Origin: Eucalyptus grandis
Lineage: Eukaryota > Streptophyta > Magnoliopsida > Myrtales > Myrtaceae
Reading direction: 5' to 3'
Assembly (NCBI RefSeq): GCF_016545825.1
Contig: NC_052619.1
Location: 1,131,501-1,195,500, forward strand
Length of the DNA: 64,000 nucleotides
Below the pieces are notes generated by a model. That model did no database searches. It was given only the letters and a program-made list of their open reading frames with translations, and was not told where the DNA came from. Positions 35,241 to 47,508 of the stretch are shown here, piece after piece. The position numbers were made by a program, and so were the translations under genes. Position 1 is the first letter of the stretch; each line of letters starts with the position of its first letter.

Positions 35241-38200
35241 TCAGACTCTACGCAATCCTAGAGATTTTACATGACCACAAAACACATCTCTAGGTATTGG
35301 CTTTGTCATAGGATCTGCTACCATTCTGTGTGTAGATATGTACTGTAAGTTCACATCCTTTCGTGTAACCATATCTTTTACAAAGTTATACTTGGTATCT
35401 ATATGTTTGGTCTTGCCATGATATTTTGGATCTTTGGTGTACGCTATAGCTGCTTGGCTATCACAGTTAACCAATAATGGGTTTGCAGCTTTCTCAATAA
35501 CACCTAAATGATCCAAGAATCTCTTAAGCCAAACTGCTTCTTGTACTGCTGCTGATAATGTCACGAACTCAGCTTCCATCGTGGATAAGGCTATGCACAT
35601 TTGCTTCTTACTACTCCATGATATGGCGCCATTGCTCGTAAGAAAGCAAATCCCGAGGTAGATTTCCTTTCATCTAAATCTCCTCCCCAATCAGCATCCG
35701 AATAGCCTTCAAGTCGAGATCATTTCCTTGGTAATTCAACTTGTAATCAGCAGTTCCCTTCGATACCTCGGTATTCTCTTAACGGCCTTCCAATGTCTTG
35801 GACCTGGATTGGATTGGTATCTACTCACCATTCCAACTGCAAAACATATGTCGGGTCTTGTACACATCATAGCGTACATCAAGCTCCTAACAGCACTAGC
35901 ATAAGGAACATGTTTCATTTGTTCCTTCTCTTGTGGAGTCCTTGGACACAATCTATGGCTCAATCCTTCACCTTTCGCAATAGGAGTGTCTATGGGTTTA
36001 CAATCTTGCATACGAAACCGTTCAAGAACTTTGTTTATATAAGTTTCTTGCGAAAGAGATAACGATCTCTTCGAACGATCTCTTGAAATCTTAACTCCAA
36101 GAATGTATGCAACCTCACCCATATCCTTCATTTCAAAGTTGGAAGACAACCAACTCTTGACAGTCTTAACAAACTCCATATTACTTCCGGCAATTAGTAT
36201 ATCATCAACATATAATGATATGATCACAAATTGATCCTTGGATCTTTTGATATATACACAATGATCCTCATCAATCATCGTAAAATCATATGCCATTATG
36301 GCATTATGAAAACGTATATACCATTGTCTTGATGACCGCTAAGACCATGACATACTTTTTCTTCTTGGCCTTTCACTATGAAACCAGCGAGGTTGTTCCA
36401 TATATATTTCTTCCTCTAATTCTCCATTGAGGAAAGCAGTCTTTACATCCATTTGATGTAACTCAAGATCCAGACTAGCCATTATTGCCAGAATAATGCA
36501 AATCGAGGTAAATCTCACTACAGGAGAAAATGTATCTTCATAATCAATTCCTTCCTGTTGATTATACCCTTCGCCACAAGGCGAGCCTTATGCCTTTCTA
36601 TCGAGCCATCAGCCCTTTCGCTTTATTTTGAGAACCCACTTGTTCCCAATAGCTCTGCGTCCTTTTGGAAGATCAACCGGTTCCAGGACTTGGTTTGATT
36701 TCATTGACTCCATTTCCTCTTCCATTGCATTAATCCATTTTTCCTTACTAGGGCAATTCGGATCCTCATTAATATTTCTTGGCTCATCCTCATCTTGTGG
36801 AGCAACCATAAAAGTTTCCCTTCAATGTCAAAACGTCGACGGGAAATACTTTGGGCGACTTGTTCGCCGTATGGGTGATTGTACACTTTGCACATTATTC
36901 CCCATCATGCTCCCACTTGGATTAGGTAATGATGATGTCGTCTCATCATGTGGTTGCAATTGAGAATGAGTTGAATTCAATTCATCACTTCTCATATTAC
37001 TCCCACTTGGACGAACTCCACTAACATCATTATCTTGATCCAAGGTCTCAAATAGGGAACAATCTTCCCCTATTTCGCCCTTCTTAGGAAATTCATCCTC
37101 TAAGAATGTGACATCTCGTGATTCAAACTCAGTTATACTCCCACTTTCCTGCTCACCTATGAACACATATCCTTTCGAGTGTTCGAGTACCTTATGAAAA
37201 TACTCTTCTTTCCTCTCGGGACCTAATTTCCCAAATTTGTGAGAGGACTCATGTGTATAGGCAGCACAACCCCATGGCTTAAGAAAACTTAAGTCCGATT
37301 TTCTACCTGTCCATAACTCATATGGAGTGGAAGTAAGCGATTTGGAAGGCACACGGTTAAGTATATAGGCAAAGAATTAACAACGCATCACTCCAAAAGG
37401 TAATAGGTAAGTTAGCATGCACCATCATGGACCTAACCATTTCGGTAGGGTTCTGTTTCTTCTCTCCGCAACACCATTTTGTTGAGGAGTATATGGAATA
37501 GACAACTGTCTTTCTATTCCTTTTTCATCACATAATTTTCTGAACTCATCAGATAAATATACTCGACCTCGATCGGATCTCAATGCTTTTATTTTCTTGT
37601 CTAATTGATTCTCTACCAGGTTCATAAACCTTTTAAAACAACTTATTGCTTCAGATTTATGAGAAATCAAATAGACATATCCGAATCGAGTATAATCATC
37701 AATAAAAGTGATGAAATAAACAGCCCCATGCCTTTCTTTCACATTCATTAGACCACAGACATTAGAATGGATTAAATGCAGAGGAAATTCAGCTCTTTTT
37801 CCTTTTCCAAATGGTTTCCTTGTCGTTTTCCCTTTTAGGCAATGCTTACATATGGACAAATCGACTTTTTCAATATCGCCCAACAAGCCCTCTTTGGCTA
37901 GTCTATTCATACGCTGTTGGCCAATGTGACCAAGTCTAGCATGCCACACATTCACATCATTATCATATTTATTAGGAGACGTGAGAAGGGAATAACAAAC
38001 ATTAGCATTAACATAATCAATATCTAATACAATAAAACCATCCAGAAAATAACCACAACCATAGTAATTTGTATCCAAAAACAAATTCACACCTCTACTA
38101 TAGAAGTTCATATTAAAACCTAATTTAACCAACACTAATACGGACACTAAATTCCGACGAATCTCCGGAGCATACAACACATCATGAAGGAACAAAGTGC

Positions 38201-39300
38201 GTCCACCACGCATATTCAGTTGGCATGTGCCAATTCCTTTCACTTCAGCTCGGAGTTGTTTCCCACATAGATCCACTTAGTTCCAGTTGGTACTCGTCGG
38301 AATTCCACGAAGGATCCTCTATCCTTCGCTACATGGTCCGTCGCTCCTGAATCCACAGTCCACAAAGGATTAGACTCAGTTAAGAACACAGAACTCGACA
38401 CAAAAGCAAAGTTCTGAAAAGTACAAGGGTGCATACCTTCTTTGGCTCACGACAAGTCGCGAGCATAGTGACCCTTCTTGTCACGGTTGTAGCATTTCAC
38501 CCTTGCAAGCTTTTTCATGCGAGAACGCTTCCCTCTTTCATGTTGGTTAAACTTGGGTTTCTTCCCGAAGGACTGCTTCTTCCTTGCCTTTCCCCTTATC
38601 AAACCGGTTAGGGCACTTGCGCTTGGAGCTCGAAGCTCCATTTGAGCTAGAACTAACATGATAGAGTTCAAGCATCCGGCTTAGCCGCCAAGAGGCGGTC
38701 CTCTTCCAGCTCAAGATGACACATTGCATCCTCAAAGGTTTTGATATTTTCATTATGAGTCGGGTGCACCTTCATATGCTCCCAACTCGAGGCAAGGAAC
38801 GAATCACCGCTTGCACTTGCTGCTCATCTCGTGAGGACATGGCCAAAGGTATCTTTCGGCTCGGTTATCATGTTTGACATCTTTCTAAGATGTTGCTTCA
38901 TGGTCGACCATGAGGCTTTTATAAGAGTCAAACTTGATAGTGAGCTGCCTCGCCTAGTCACCGAAGTATGACCAAATCTAGCGCCAATGCCTCCCACATT
39001 TCCTTGGCATTGTCAAAACGCCGAAACTCTCGCATGACGTCATTTTCCATGCTGCTCAAGCAACGTGATGCGAGCTAGAGAGTTCTTTCTTTTCCACGCA
39101 GAAAAAGCTTCTTTGTCTCTTTTGTTGTGCGGTGGTTCCCTCTTCGGGTTCTACCATGGTTAGGTTAAGAGCCTCAAGTGCTTCTTGCTCTTCCAAAGAC
39201 ATACTTGGATTTTCATTTGCCAAATTTCATAGTTGTCACCATTGAGCTTTTCACCTTTGTTCAGCTCGGCAACTATGCTCTTTGTGGTCATTGAAGCCAT
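35241..39300 (-). pseudogene. copia-2 gag-pol polyprotein, interrupted
   Basis: Gag begins at 39300 (MASMTTKSIVAELNKGEKLN) and continues with frameshifts. The zinc knuckle near 38500 is degenerate (CYNRDKKGHYARDLS). Protease LWTVDSGATDHV (38240-38434) keeps DSG. Integrase (37425-38276) has WHARLGH, CKHC, and IHSNVCGLM with Asn in place of the first catalytic Asp; FIDDYTRFGYVYL and NGVAERRNRT follow. RT pieces lie at 36609-36809 (QVLEPVDLPKGRRAIGNKWV) and 35736-36296 (SLYVDDILIAGSN). RNase H is at 35241-35600 (LSTMEAEFVTLS, MVADPMTKPIP). Several stops separate the pieces. Confidence 0.85.
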
Positions 39301-39683
39301 TGATCCGAACAAATCGGACAAATATGCACGAATTATTAATACCTATCATTTATGCATCCCTATTTACATAGACCCATCATATTAATGAATAATTTCAAGT
39401 AAGGCTTCAGAATCAAAAGGTCACTATGTTTCCCATCATCCTCCAAAATCCTAACTTAAAACTATCATCAATATAATTGTCTTATGCAAAATCAATTCTA
39501 TGAAGCTACAAAAACTTCTAAAACTACCCACTGCCTAATTACCCACAACAACCAGAACAATGTGAGAAAGCAACATATAATAGACATCCAATAAAACAAT
39601 AATGCTTTCAATTAACACAATTAGGTAGTAAACAATACATAAGATGTCCACAAAGCACACTTAACTAAGATCAGCCAATACAA

Positions 39684-39977
39684 CTAATACCAAGTCAGCA
39701 CACGAACTGGGAAGGATCCTATTTTGTTCAATTTCTTGATCTTTTCACTTGTAACAATACAATAATATTCATTTATAAAATCCATTACAATTTTCTTATA
39801 GGAAGTGCTCTCGTTGACATCCCATATGCGATTCAACACATCTTGCCATTCAGGTGGAAGAGTGTTTATGAAAAATCGCACCATCTTTGACTGTAACATA
39901 GGACGACCATTCCATATGACCTGTTGAATCTTCCCGTTGACTTCAAGGACGTGATCATTAAGTGACCACTCTCCCAT
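39684..39977 (-). pseudogene. Extra gag-like ORF in the copia-2 leader
   Basis: A 97-codon frame upstream of the gag start codon. LNDHVLEVNGKIQQV and VRFFINTLPPEWQDVLNRI resemble the UBN2/gag pattern (hydrophobic leader, then 'LPP.W'). It is not contiguous in frame with the main gag. It may be a remnant of another element or an upstream extension; I am unsure. Confidence 0.35.
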
Positions 39978-40878
39978 CGATGATCGGTCGGCTCGGCTAT
40001 CAACTTAGACAGCCTATCCTTTGTTCATCGGTAATTGCGCGAATAGGTGTGCGCAATCTCGGAGGAGCCATTGTTCCCGCAACAAATGCAGAACAAATAA
40101 AGGATCACATTATAATCCACATAGACTTAATTGAAAAAGAAACACATTCTTTTCATTTTCTTTTTTTTTGGGTCAACGGTCAACGGTCAACCGTCAACGG
40201 TTGTCAACGGTGGTCAACGATCAACGGTCGTCGGACCGGACATAATGGTCAACCTGGCCGGACCGGTCGAACCGGTCGGGCCGGTTCGGTCAAACCGACG
40301 GCACGTGCCGCACGCGTACGAGGGATGACGTCACGCATACGTCATCCGGCACGTGCCGCGCGCGTGCCGGCGTCCTTGGGTCGGGTCGCCGGTCGGGTCG
40401 CCGGCCGGTGACCGCCGGCGAATGTCGTCGTGCTGACGTCATCGATGACGTCACCCTAGCGGTTCTCGACCGTTGGGTGACGTCATGCCGGTCCGCACGC
40501 GTCGGTCCGCGGACCGGCGCTGCCGGATTCGTCAGTCGGCCCGGCGATGCACACGCGCGGTTCGCCGGCCGGCGCGTGTGCCGCACGCGCCGGGCGAGCG
40601 AGCGCTCCGGGCACGTCGCGCCCACGCGCAGCGGCTTCTGGCCGCGCGTGTGGGCGCGTGCGTCGTCGCCCGGCGGCGCACGACGTATCGCCAGACTCGT
40701 CTCGACGTCGCCTTTCTCCCCATGTGTTCAGAAAACGATTTCGACTTACGAAAACTCAAAAAAATGGCCGAAGAACGCTCGGGTCTCGGGATTTCTCGCC
40801 CGATCCGTACGGCCGAATTGCTTTTTGCGAAAAATCAATCAAAAACATCAAACAGGTTGGGAAAAAACGTGAACTAGG

Positions 40879-40890
40879 GCTCTGATACCA
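40879..40890 (-). other. Primer binding site of copia-2
   Basis: Minus-strand TGGTATCAGAGC, one base inside the 5' LTR. Confidence 0.9.
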
Positions 40891-40891
40891 A

Positions 40892-41312
40892 TGTAGGGAA
40901 TAACGGATCCCCGAAAAACCGGATTCGACACTAAATCGAACCCCTAAATCAATGCGGAAGCGAAGCCCGGGAAAAACAACACGTATCACCGATCCTAAAG
41001 CACACCACGGATTCGAGCGTACCTTTTAAGCCACAGATTAGACACCGACGCCGATAGAGGAAGAGAAACTTGGTCATGTTGATCCGGTGAAGCAAATTCG
41101 CCTTCGCGCCACTGTTTGCCTTTTTGGGAGAAAAAACGAGAGAGAGAGAAGCGGGGAGGCGTACGTACGTTTTCTGTTTTTCCAAACGGTACATTCTCTC
41201 TCTCTCCTCCCTTTTATATGTTCCCCCATCCACGGGCCGTATTCCCGTGGGCCGGGCTTTTTGGGCCCAACTTGGGCGGACGGGCCTTGAGCCCATTACA
41301 TATAAACCATTA
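40892..41312 (-). repeat. 5' LTR of copia-2
   Basis: Plus-strand TGTAGGGAATAACGG ... AACCATTA. The terminal A-for-G change on the minus strand (TA instead of TG) distinguishes it from the 3' LTR. Confidence 0.9.
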
Positions 41313-41317
41313 GTATG

Positions 41318-44300
41318 AATTAAACCTTTTTCCCTCCCTCCCACCTTTCACCTTTTTTCTGTGATTTATAAATTTTATGTTTCTTTTGGCTTCACCATCA
41401 TGATGAGAGAGAGACGCACAGGGTTGGCCACTTTCTCACTCAAGATGGCCAGTTTCAACTAACTTTACTTCAATGGGAAGACTACAGACAAGCAACACTT
41501 CCCACTTATAAACGGTTGTTGTTAGGTTGGTCCTCTGCCTTTTATTTTTCTTGATTATCCTATAATCCTGGTATCCCAATCTTGTGAAAACTAATAAAGA
41601 ACCGAACAATGTGTTCCATTTATAATGCAATTTGAAGATTCCCTACGCTCCTGTCTTGCGTATATGCTCATTGATAAATCAGGATCTCCTATTTTATACA
41701 AATGTGCCAACCGTGAGCTTATCATCTTGTGTATCATCAAATCATGTGCCAACCATAATTGATGAATTCTGTAAATAATTAATATCATGTAAGCCTTTCT
41801 GCTTAGACATGACACATTTTTGGGGGATCGAATCGCCTAAATGCCATGTATAAATTACCAATAATTTATAGGTATTGTGAATATCTAATAAGAACTCATC
41901 TCCTAGGCACGCAAACATATTTTAATGAAGTAATATAGCAAGTCTGCCTTCTTGTATGGACATCACATGTTCAAAAATATTATTTAACTTTGTTGGAGCA
42001 TCTAACAAACCAATACATTGCTTTCCTCATGCGACCGACATTCTAGTGGAACAAATCTTTGGAGTCCTCAGGTCGCAAAAGGATTGCATCAGAAGAGTAA
42101 CTTACTCATAAATGCAAATACTGTATTTACAGGAGCAGCGACACCTAGTCGGTTTCGTCGGGTAGTGGGTCTTCTTCTGGTGACATCAAAGGAAAGGTAT
42201 CAGAAGCTTATCCTAAGATAAAAGCCAGCCAACCTCAGATATGTTCCATTAATTAACTTGTTTAGGGCATATAGAGTTTGCTGTTTGACCTAGAAATCAT
42301 AGAGACTGCTGGAAAAAATTAAGGATCTTTCGTCTGTAATCGGTGAAATAAATGTTGTTCAAGTGATTCATTCATTCATTCACATGATGTGTGCCTTTTG
42401 AATGAATGAATATTATCCGAGGGGATACAATGCCTCGTAAATGTCTTTTGGATTAGTGGACTTCATTGAATATGTAACCCTGTAGACTTATCTTTTAGAT
42501 GAATGGAACTAGCACTTCAAATGTATTTTCCCATGACTAAACACCATCACTTCAAACATGTCTTTTGAGCCATTAAAATGTTGCAATATTTCAAATATTC
42601 ATGTTTGATCACTTTGTCACAACTTTTCGAATTGGATCATCCAGCAATATACTACACACTATAGCTCCAATATCTATCGACCTCCATAGGTCAGCTGAGT
42701 TCTTGATGGTTCTTTTCGTATGCGAAACATTTCATCTTCAAAACATGGTAAACTTCACCTAGAGTAATTTTAGAGGTCATGCACGTCATCTTGTAAGTAA
42801 AGCCTTAACCCTATGGATGGCAGGTTTTTGCTCATTCGGGGAGATTAGTCGAGTCAAATGTTCAAATGCTTTTGCATTACATCAATATGTATGTATGTAT
42901 GTATGTATGAATCTTTTGCCCCGGTTATATTTCCCAACTGTCCAGCACCTAGTAACTGATGGAGTGTTTTCTACACCGTCAGATATATGCAAGCATTGTG
43001 TCCTTCTGATGCATGTGTGGAGTGGCATTGATGAGAGGCAGACTACTCGAAATTGGACCATCTTATCCCGAGACATCCCAATTGGACGCAGCCATTAATG
43101 CCAAGAGGCTGTGCTGTGACCATCAACCATGTGCGGCTTGCCTCATGAAGGGACGTACGCTGGGAACACACGTGGAAGGAAGCGTGAGTTTTATGTACGT
43201 GAAAAATGGAGATGGTCCTCTACTTCACGAAGCATCCTAATCCATGCAGTGTATAGAACCGGCTGCGTGCAACTTTAGCTTTCACAAATTAAACAATCTA
43301 GATGACTTGTATCGGGATACTACGCATCTGACATGAATTGAGACATTGATAAATTATAGTTTACAAACATCTAGCGAAAGGCCTTTGAAGCGATGATTCA
43401 AAGGAAAAAGTGGCCAATTTAGGACTTTAGTATTCACTTTATTTCATGGGTGTCATTGTTGGCTAAAATTACTGTTCCTAAAAGATGTCGCATAAGAACC
43501 AGATATGTAAATCAATGGCATTGTGTAGATTATTCAAGAATTTTTGGAAGAGTAATTGCCGGGAAATGCAAAATGTGTCATGTAAGGATAGAATTATACA
43601 AAAAGCACCATGTTGGAAGATGGGAATGGAGTCTTAGAGCATAACAAGCTCTGTTTCAGAATAAAGTTCCCATAACAATAGAAGCTGGAAGATTGCTCAA
43701 GGACTAAGCCAAAGCCCACATGCTAGGCTTATTTATCACTTCCGTTTTAAGAAACTGCTGATGGAAATGATGGTAGAAGATGAAGATTTCTCTATCTGCA
43801 TCATTTGGAGAGACAAACATACAGCAGATCAGCATGAGGTCAATCGTCCCCGAAACTTAGGACGAGTTATGAAGAAAAGCAAAGGGTCAAGAAGATAATA
43901 TGGCAAAGGCTAATGAAAGCCAGGTTTCAGGACACAGATGCTTTAAGGAAAGTGATACTGCGGTCACCAAACCAATTGACTGAGCAACTATTTGGATAAT
44001 AAAGGCGAGACAAAGAGCCCAACCCCTCTCACCGATTTTGCTTCGAATGTTCATTTAGAGTGGCGTAAAAGCAAGTCAAGAACTTGATTTTCCCTAGTGG
44101 GGTCCCAGTGTCCTTATAAGATCCTAAGATTTGGTTTCTCCATGTTTGGTTGTTAAAGTAGAGTGAGACGAATGTTTTCAGTTGTTGGGTCATTGAGACA
44201 CGAATCTATTCCAACTTATAGATGGTGAACCGAATTATATTGTCAAGAAAGAAATGGATTGTTTTCATGCAACTTATTAAAAATGAATAATTTTAAAAAT

Positions 44301-44332
44301 ATTTTTCCTAAAAACTAATCACTTGTATTTGC
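41318..44332. other. Intergenic DNA without a recognised gene
   Basis: Only short frames are present. A possible isolated exon at about 42133-42196 has a good acceptor (TATTTACAG) and donor (AAAGGTATC) and an open frame ATPSRFRRVVGLLLVTSKER, but no neighbours or family were recognised. Four tandem ATGT units lie near 42888-42908. Bases 44281-44330 resemble 21160-21200. Confidence 0.35.
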
Positions 44333-45314
44333 GGAAAAATTGTCCAAAAAGTCCTCAACCTATTACACTTTTGCCAATTTACTTCTAAGCCTTTCAATTT
44401 TATCATTTGACTCATGAACTTTTCACATTTTACCAATTAAGTCTATCCAGTCTATTTTAACTGAAAAATTGCTAATGTGACAATTTTTTAATTATTTTTT
44501 TTATTTTTTATTTAGTTAAGGCTGGCGAGGTTGCCGGCGAACCCTCACAAACCCTAGGTAAGAGCATTGTGGCCCTCGCTAGCTTTAGGCAAGAGCTACA
44601 ATGCCCTAGCTAACAAAAGCAAGGGCGAGCGAACCCTCACCCAAAATCGATAAGGGCCTTGATACCCTCGCCAGATCTGGTTAGGCAAGGGTGTCACGCA
44701 CCTCGCTTTTGCTGGCGAGGGCAATGCTGTCACCTATGGCCGACGAGGGTCAATTGGCCACCCTTGCCAAGCTTCTCTCTAAAAACCTTTAAAAAAAAAA
44801 AAAAAAGTAAAAGAAAAAAGAAAAAAAAAGCATAAAAAATTAAAATATCATTTAAATATTATTAAAAAGTGCCACGTTAATTTGACTATCCACGTCAATA
44901 ATTTTCAGGTAAAATTGGCTAAATGAACTTAATTGACAAAATGTAAAAAGATTTATGACTCAATTAACAAAATTGACCCACCCGTGGGCAGCGCAGTGGT
45001 ATTTGCTCTCTCTTGCAACGTTACGGTCGAGAGTTCGAATCCCCTCGTTGTCAACACAATCTAAGTGGGGGTCCCGACGGTGGGTTGTTGGGCTAGTCTT
45101 CCCTAAGGTTTTACGTCTAAATAGTGGCTTGTGATGACGTCCGACGGTGCCACTGTGCATCGGAGGGCGGGTGATCCCATAAGGGGTCTTCGGCGGTTCC
45201 TCGATCACCAAAAAAAATAAATAATAATAAGAATAACAAAATTGAAAAATTTAAGACCGAATTGAAAAAAAAAAAAAAGCGTAGTAGATTTAGGATTTTT
45301 GGACAATTTTCTCC
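44333..45314. mobile_element. GC-core MITE-like element hosting a SINE
   Basis: Terminal inverted repeats: GGAAAAATTGTCCAAAAAGTCC at the left, and its complement in TTTTTGGACAATTTTCTCC at the right. The arms contain CACTTTTGCCAATTT and ACTTAATTGACAAAATGTAAA, i.e. inverted versions of one phrase. The core (44520-44770) is GC-enriched with CTCGCC/GGCGAGG words. Nearby flanks (TTGTATTTGC left, CTTATATTGC right) could be a decayed 9-bp duplication of Mutator type. No transposase is encoded. Confidence 0.55.
44977..45233 (+). mobile_element. tRNA-derived SINE
   Basis: About 257 bp flanked by the perfect 12-bp duplication TAACAAAATTGA (44965-44976 and 45234-45245). The head resembles a tRNA gene: box A-like GGGCAGCGCAGTGGTA (44995-45010) and box B-like GAGTTCGAATCCCC (45030-45043), the internal Pol III promoter. 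A tRNA-unrelated body follows (GATGACGTCCGACGGTGCC) and a 3' tail of A-rich AATAATAATAAG repeats. It has no coding capacity and would depend on LINE machinery in trans. Confidence 0.88.
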
Positions 45315-46248
45315 TTATATTGCTTAAATTAATTAATTAATAAAAAATTCTTTTATCATCAGGAACAATTTATGTTTAAATATTTTTGTGAACAATGAAA
45401 ATGTTTTTTGTTTATTCATTTTTGTAAATGATATAAGTAATCATTTTTCTTAAAAATGTTTTCTATATCATTCACTTTCTACAAAATAAAAGGAGCCTAA
45501 AAGATTTTTGTGCAAATATAATCTTCGCCTTTTCTTTCAAGAGAAAAGGACACTATCAACTTCGAGCAGCACTCTCAATATCGAAAATTAACATTTTAAG
45601 ACCCTGAAAAACCTATGTTGTACCATTTCATATATGCAACGCTTGCAGTAGAAAGGCTATGCAAATCATAAGAATTAAATATTGCATAATGTAGATTTCT
45701 ATTGAATGCGGCAATGCAAAGTGCAAAAATGTAGTGGTCGGTCAGGAAAAAAGAAAGTAAGAGATTGAGTGTGACTGAACTACTCAGCTTTAAGTCCTAA
45801 TCTTACAATAGATGCTTTGAAGAATACCCCCATCTTACATTGACTCTCGTTTTGTCGAGTTCTACTTCTACCAGCCATGGTAGTTTTCACTCTCCTTTAT
45901 CAAAACCCTAACCCACTTCCTCATCCATCTCATCTCATCTAAATTTCACATTCCCATCTTCAATGTTTCCTCCTATTGCAGTTTCCCTTGTTCATGCCAT
46001 GTCGTTTTACCCAATTCTTCTTCCGTCTAATTCCCTCTCCACCGAATGCCCCTGAATCTTTCTCATCAGTGTTTTCATTTCATCGGCCCTGCATGCAACA
46101 ACTTTGAGTTCGGTTTCCAGTCTTTGCAATACTTGAAGGTCGCCAAAGCATCAAAATCGGCTGCCAGTTATGACAATTGCCCTACTTGGTTACTGTAATC
46201 GACAACACTTACGCTAGATTAGCTTTGCTCTTGCCATCATCCCCATCC

Positions 46249-47508
46249 ATGGAACCTCCTGGCCAGACTCCAGACCCTCAAGAAGATGCACGCCTGGCTG
46301 CATTGTGTAATCGCCTTGGTCGTCTGTGGTCGAAATAGAGTATTGAAGTATGCGATGAGGCGCCATCAGCTGACAAACTAGCAGAATGTAGTAAGCTCAT
46401 CCTTGTGGGTAAGGTTCTAACTCAAAACTCAATCAATCTTCCAACTTTCCAAAATACTATGCGGAGAGCTTGGCGAGTAGATCACGTTGATATTGCACAA
46501 CATGAAGCTGGATTATATGTTATGAAGTTTAGAACTGAAATAGAAAAACAGAGAATTCTAGATACTGGGCCTTGGCATTTTGGAAATCATCTTGTCATTC
46601 TCAAACCTTGGATGCCTAACACTCCCTTGCACTGCTATGATTTCTCTACTTGTGCCTTTTGGGTCCAAGTTTTTGGTCTTCCGTTAGAACGCTGCACAAA
46701 GGAAATCATTAACAAAGCTATCCGACATGTTGGTAAGGTTCAAGAAGTTAAACTTGATAGCAAGGATGGTACATCTCTTCGTGCTGGCAGAGCAAGGGTT
46801 GAGCTTAGTCTTCTGGAACCTCTTAAACCAGGACAACTTCTGCGAGTCGAAGGAACAAATTTCTGGTTAGATTTTCGGTATGAACGCCTATCCCACTACT
46901 GCTATTCGTGTGGTAGACTAGGACATTATGCCATGTCCTGCCCTGATATTCCCTATGATGAGGAGAAATTTGAAGGAAGGGATAGTATGTACTTCGGCCA
47001 ATGGCTAAGGGCAGAGGTACGGGAGCATAGCCCATTTTGGCATACCTTTTATGCCTCACCTCAATCCCAATCAGAGACAGATGACATAGTTCCAGAGACC
47101 CCCCTAGTGCCTGCGACTAAGCTTCCAGCAGATCAGCCCCCTGGTAACAAAGGTAAAGAAATTGTTCAGTTTTCAGATGATGGCCAATCCTTTACTGCGG
47201 CAGAACCAATCAATTGGCGTCAACTACCCGACGGTCACTTAGATATTCAAGCTCCGACACCTCTTATCCCTGTATACAATCATAATATAGTTATATCAGA
47301 AGGATCAGAGCACTCCCCAAAATAAAAGAAAGTCAGAAGCAGTAAGTTGAGTACAAAAGCAGGTCCGATAAAAAAGGCAAAACGTTACCATCTATTGAAA
47401 GAGGGACTTGATAAATCCCATCTCCTGGAGACTCCAATCCTTGAAGTTGAGAGCACTAATAGTTGGGCTATGGTGGCTGGCCCTAATAAGCCACCCAAAG
47501 ACAAATGA
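46249..47508 (+). pseudogene. LINE ORF1 (DUF4283 / CCHC zinc finger)
   Basis: ATG at 46249. The product would be an RNA-binding protein of the LINE RNP. Frame content: an N-terminal DUF4283-like segment (WRVDHVDIAQHEAGLYVM, DTGPWHFGNHLVILKPW, FWVQVFGLPLE), then the CCHC knuckle CYSCGRLGHYAMSC, and a polar tail. Two in-frame stops interrupt it: TAG 46336-46338 and TAA 47323-47325. The reading frame resumes after each and finally ends at TGA 47506-47508, overlapping the ORF2 start. Confidence 0.82.

Larger units (their letters stand above)
33730..41312 (-). mobile_element. Ty1/copia retrotransposon (copia-2), full length with both LTRs
   Basis: A 7583-bp element between duplications GTATG (33725-33729 and 41313-41317). 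LTRs are 427 and 421 bp and differ by roughly ten substitutions or small indels. Minus-strand order: 5' LTR (40892-41312), primer site TGGTATCAGAGC (40879-40890), a GC-rich leader with GGTCAAC repeats, gag, protease, integrase, RT, RNase H (ending 35241), a noncoding tail of about 1.1 kb, the polypurine tract GAGTGGGAGA and the 3' LTR. It is unrelated in sequence to copia-1 but in the same orientation, and lies in the 5' flank of the IQD gene. The coding region is broken by several stops and shifts. Confidence 0.92.

Noticed and set aside
40290..40885. Five overlapping frames of 110-150 codons on both strands
   Set aside because: GC-rich copia-2 leader; Arg-rich low-complexity readings with no domain, and the frames run into the primer site.
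44995..45045. A functional tRNA gene
   Set aside because: Box A and box B are present but no full cloverleaf or anticodon arm is evident; the flanking duplication and A-rich tail show it is the head of a SINE.
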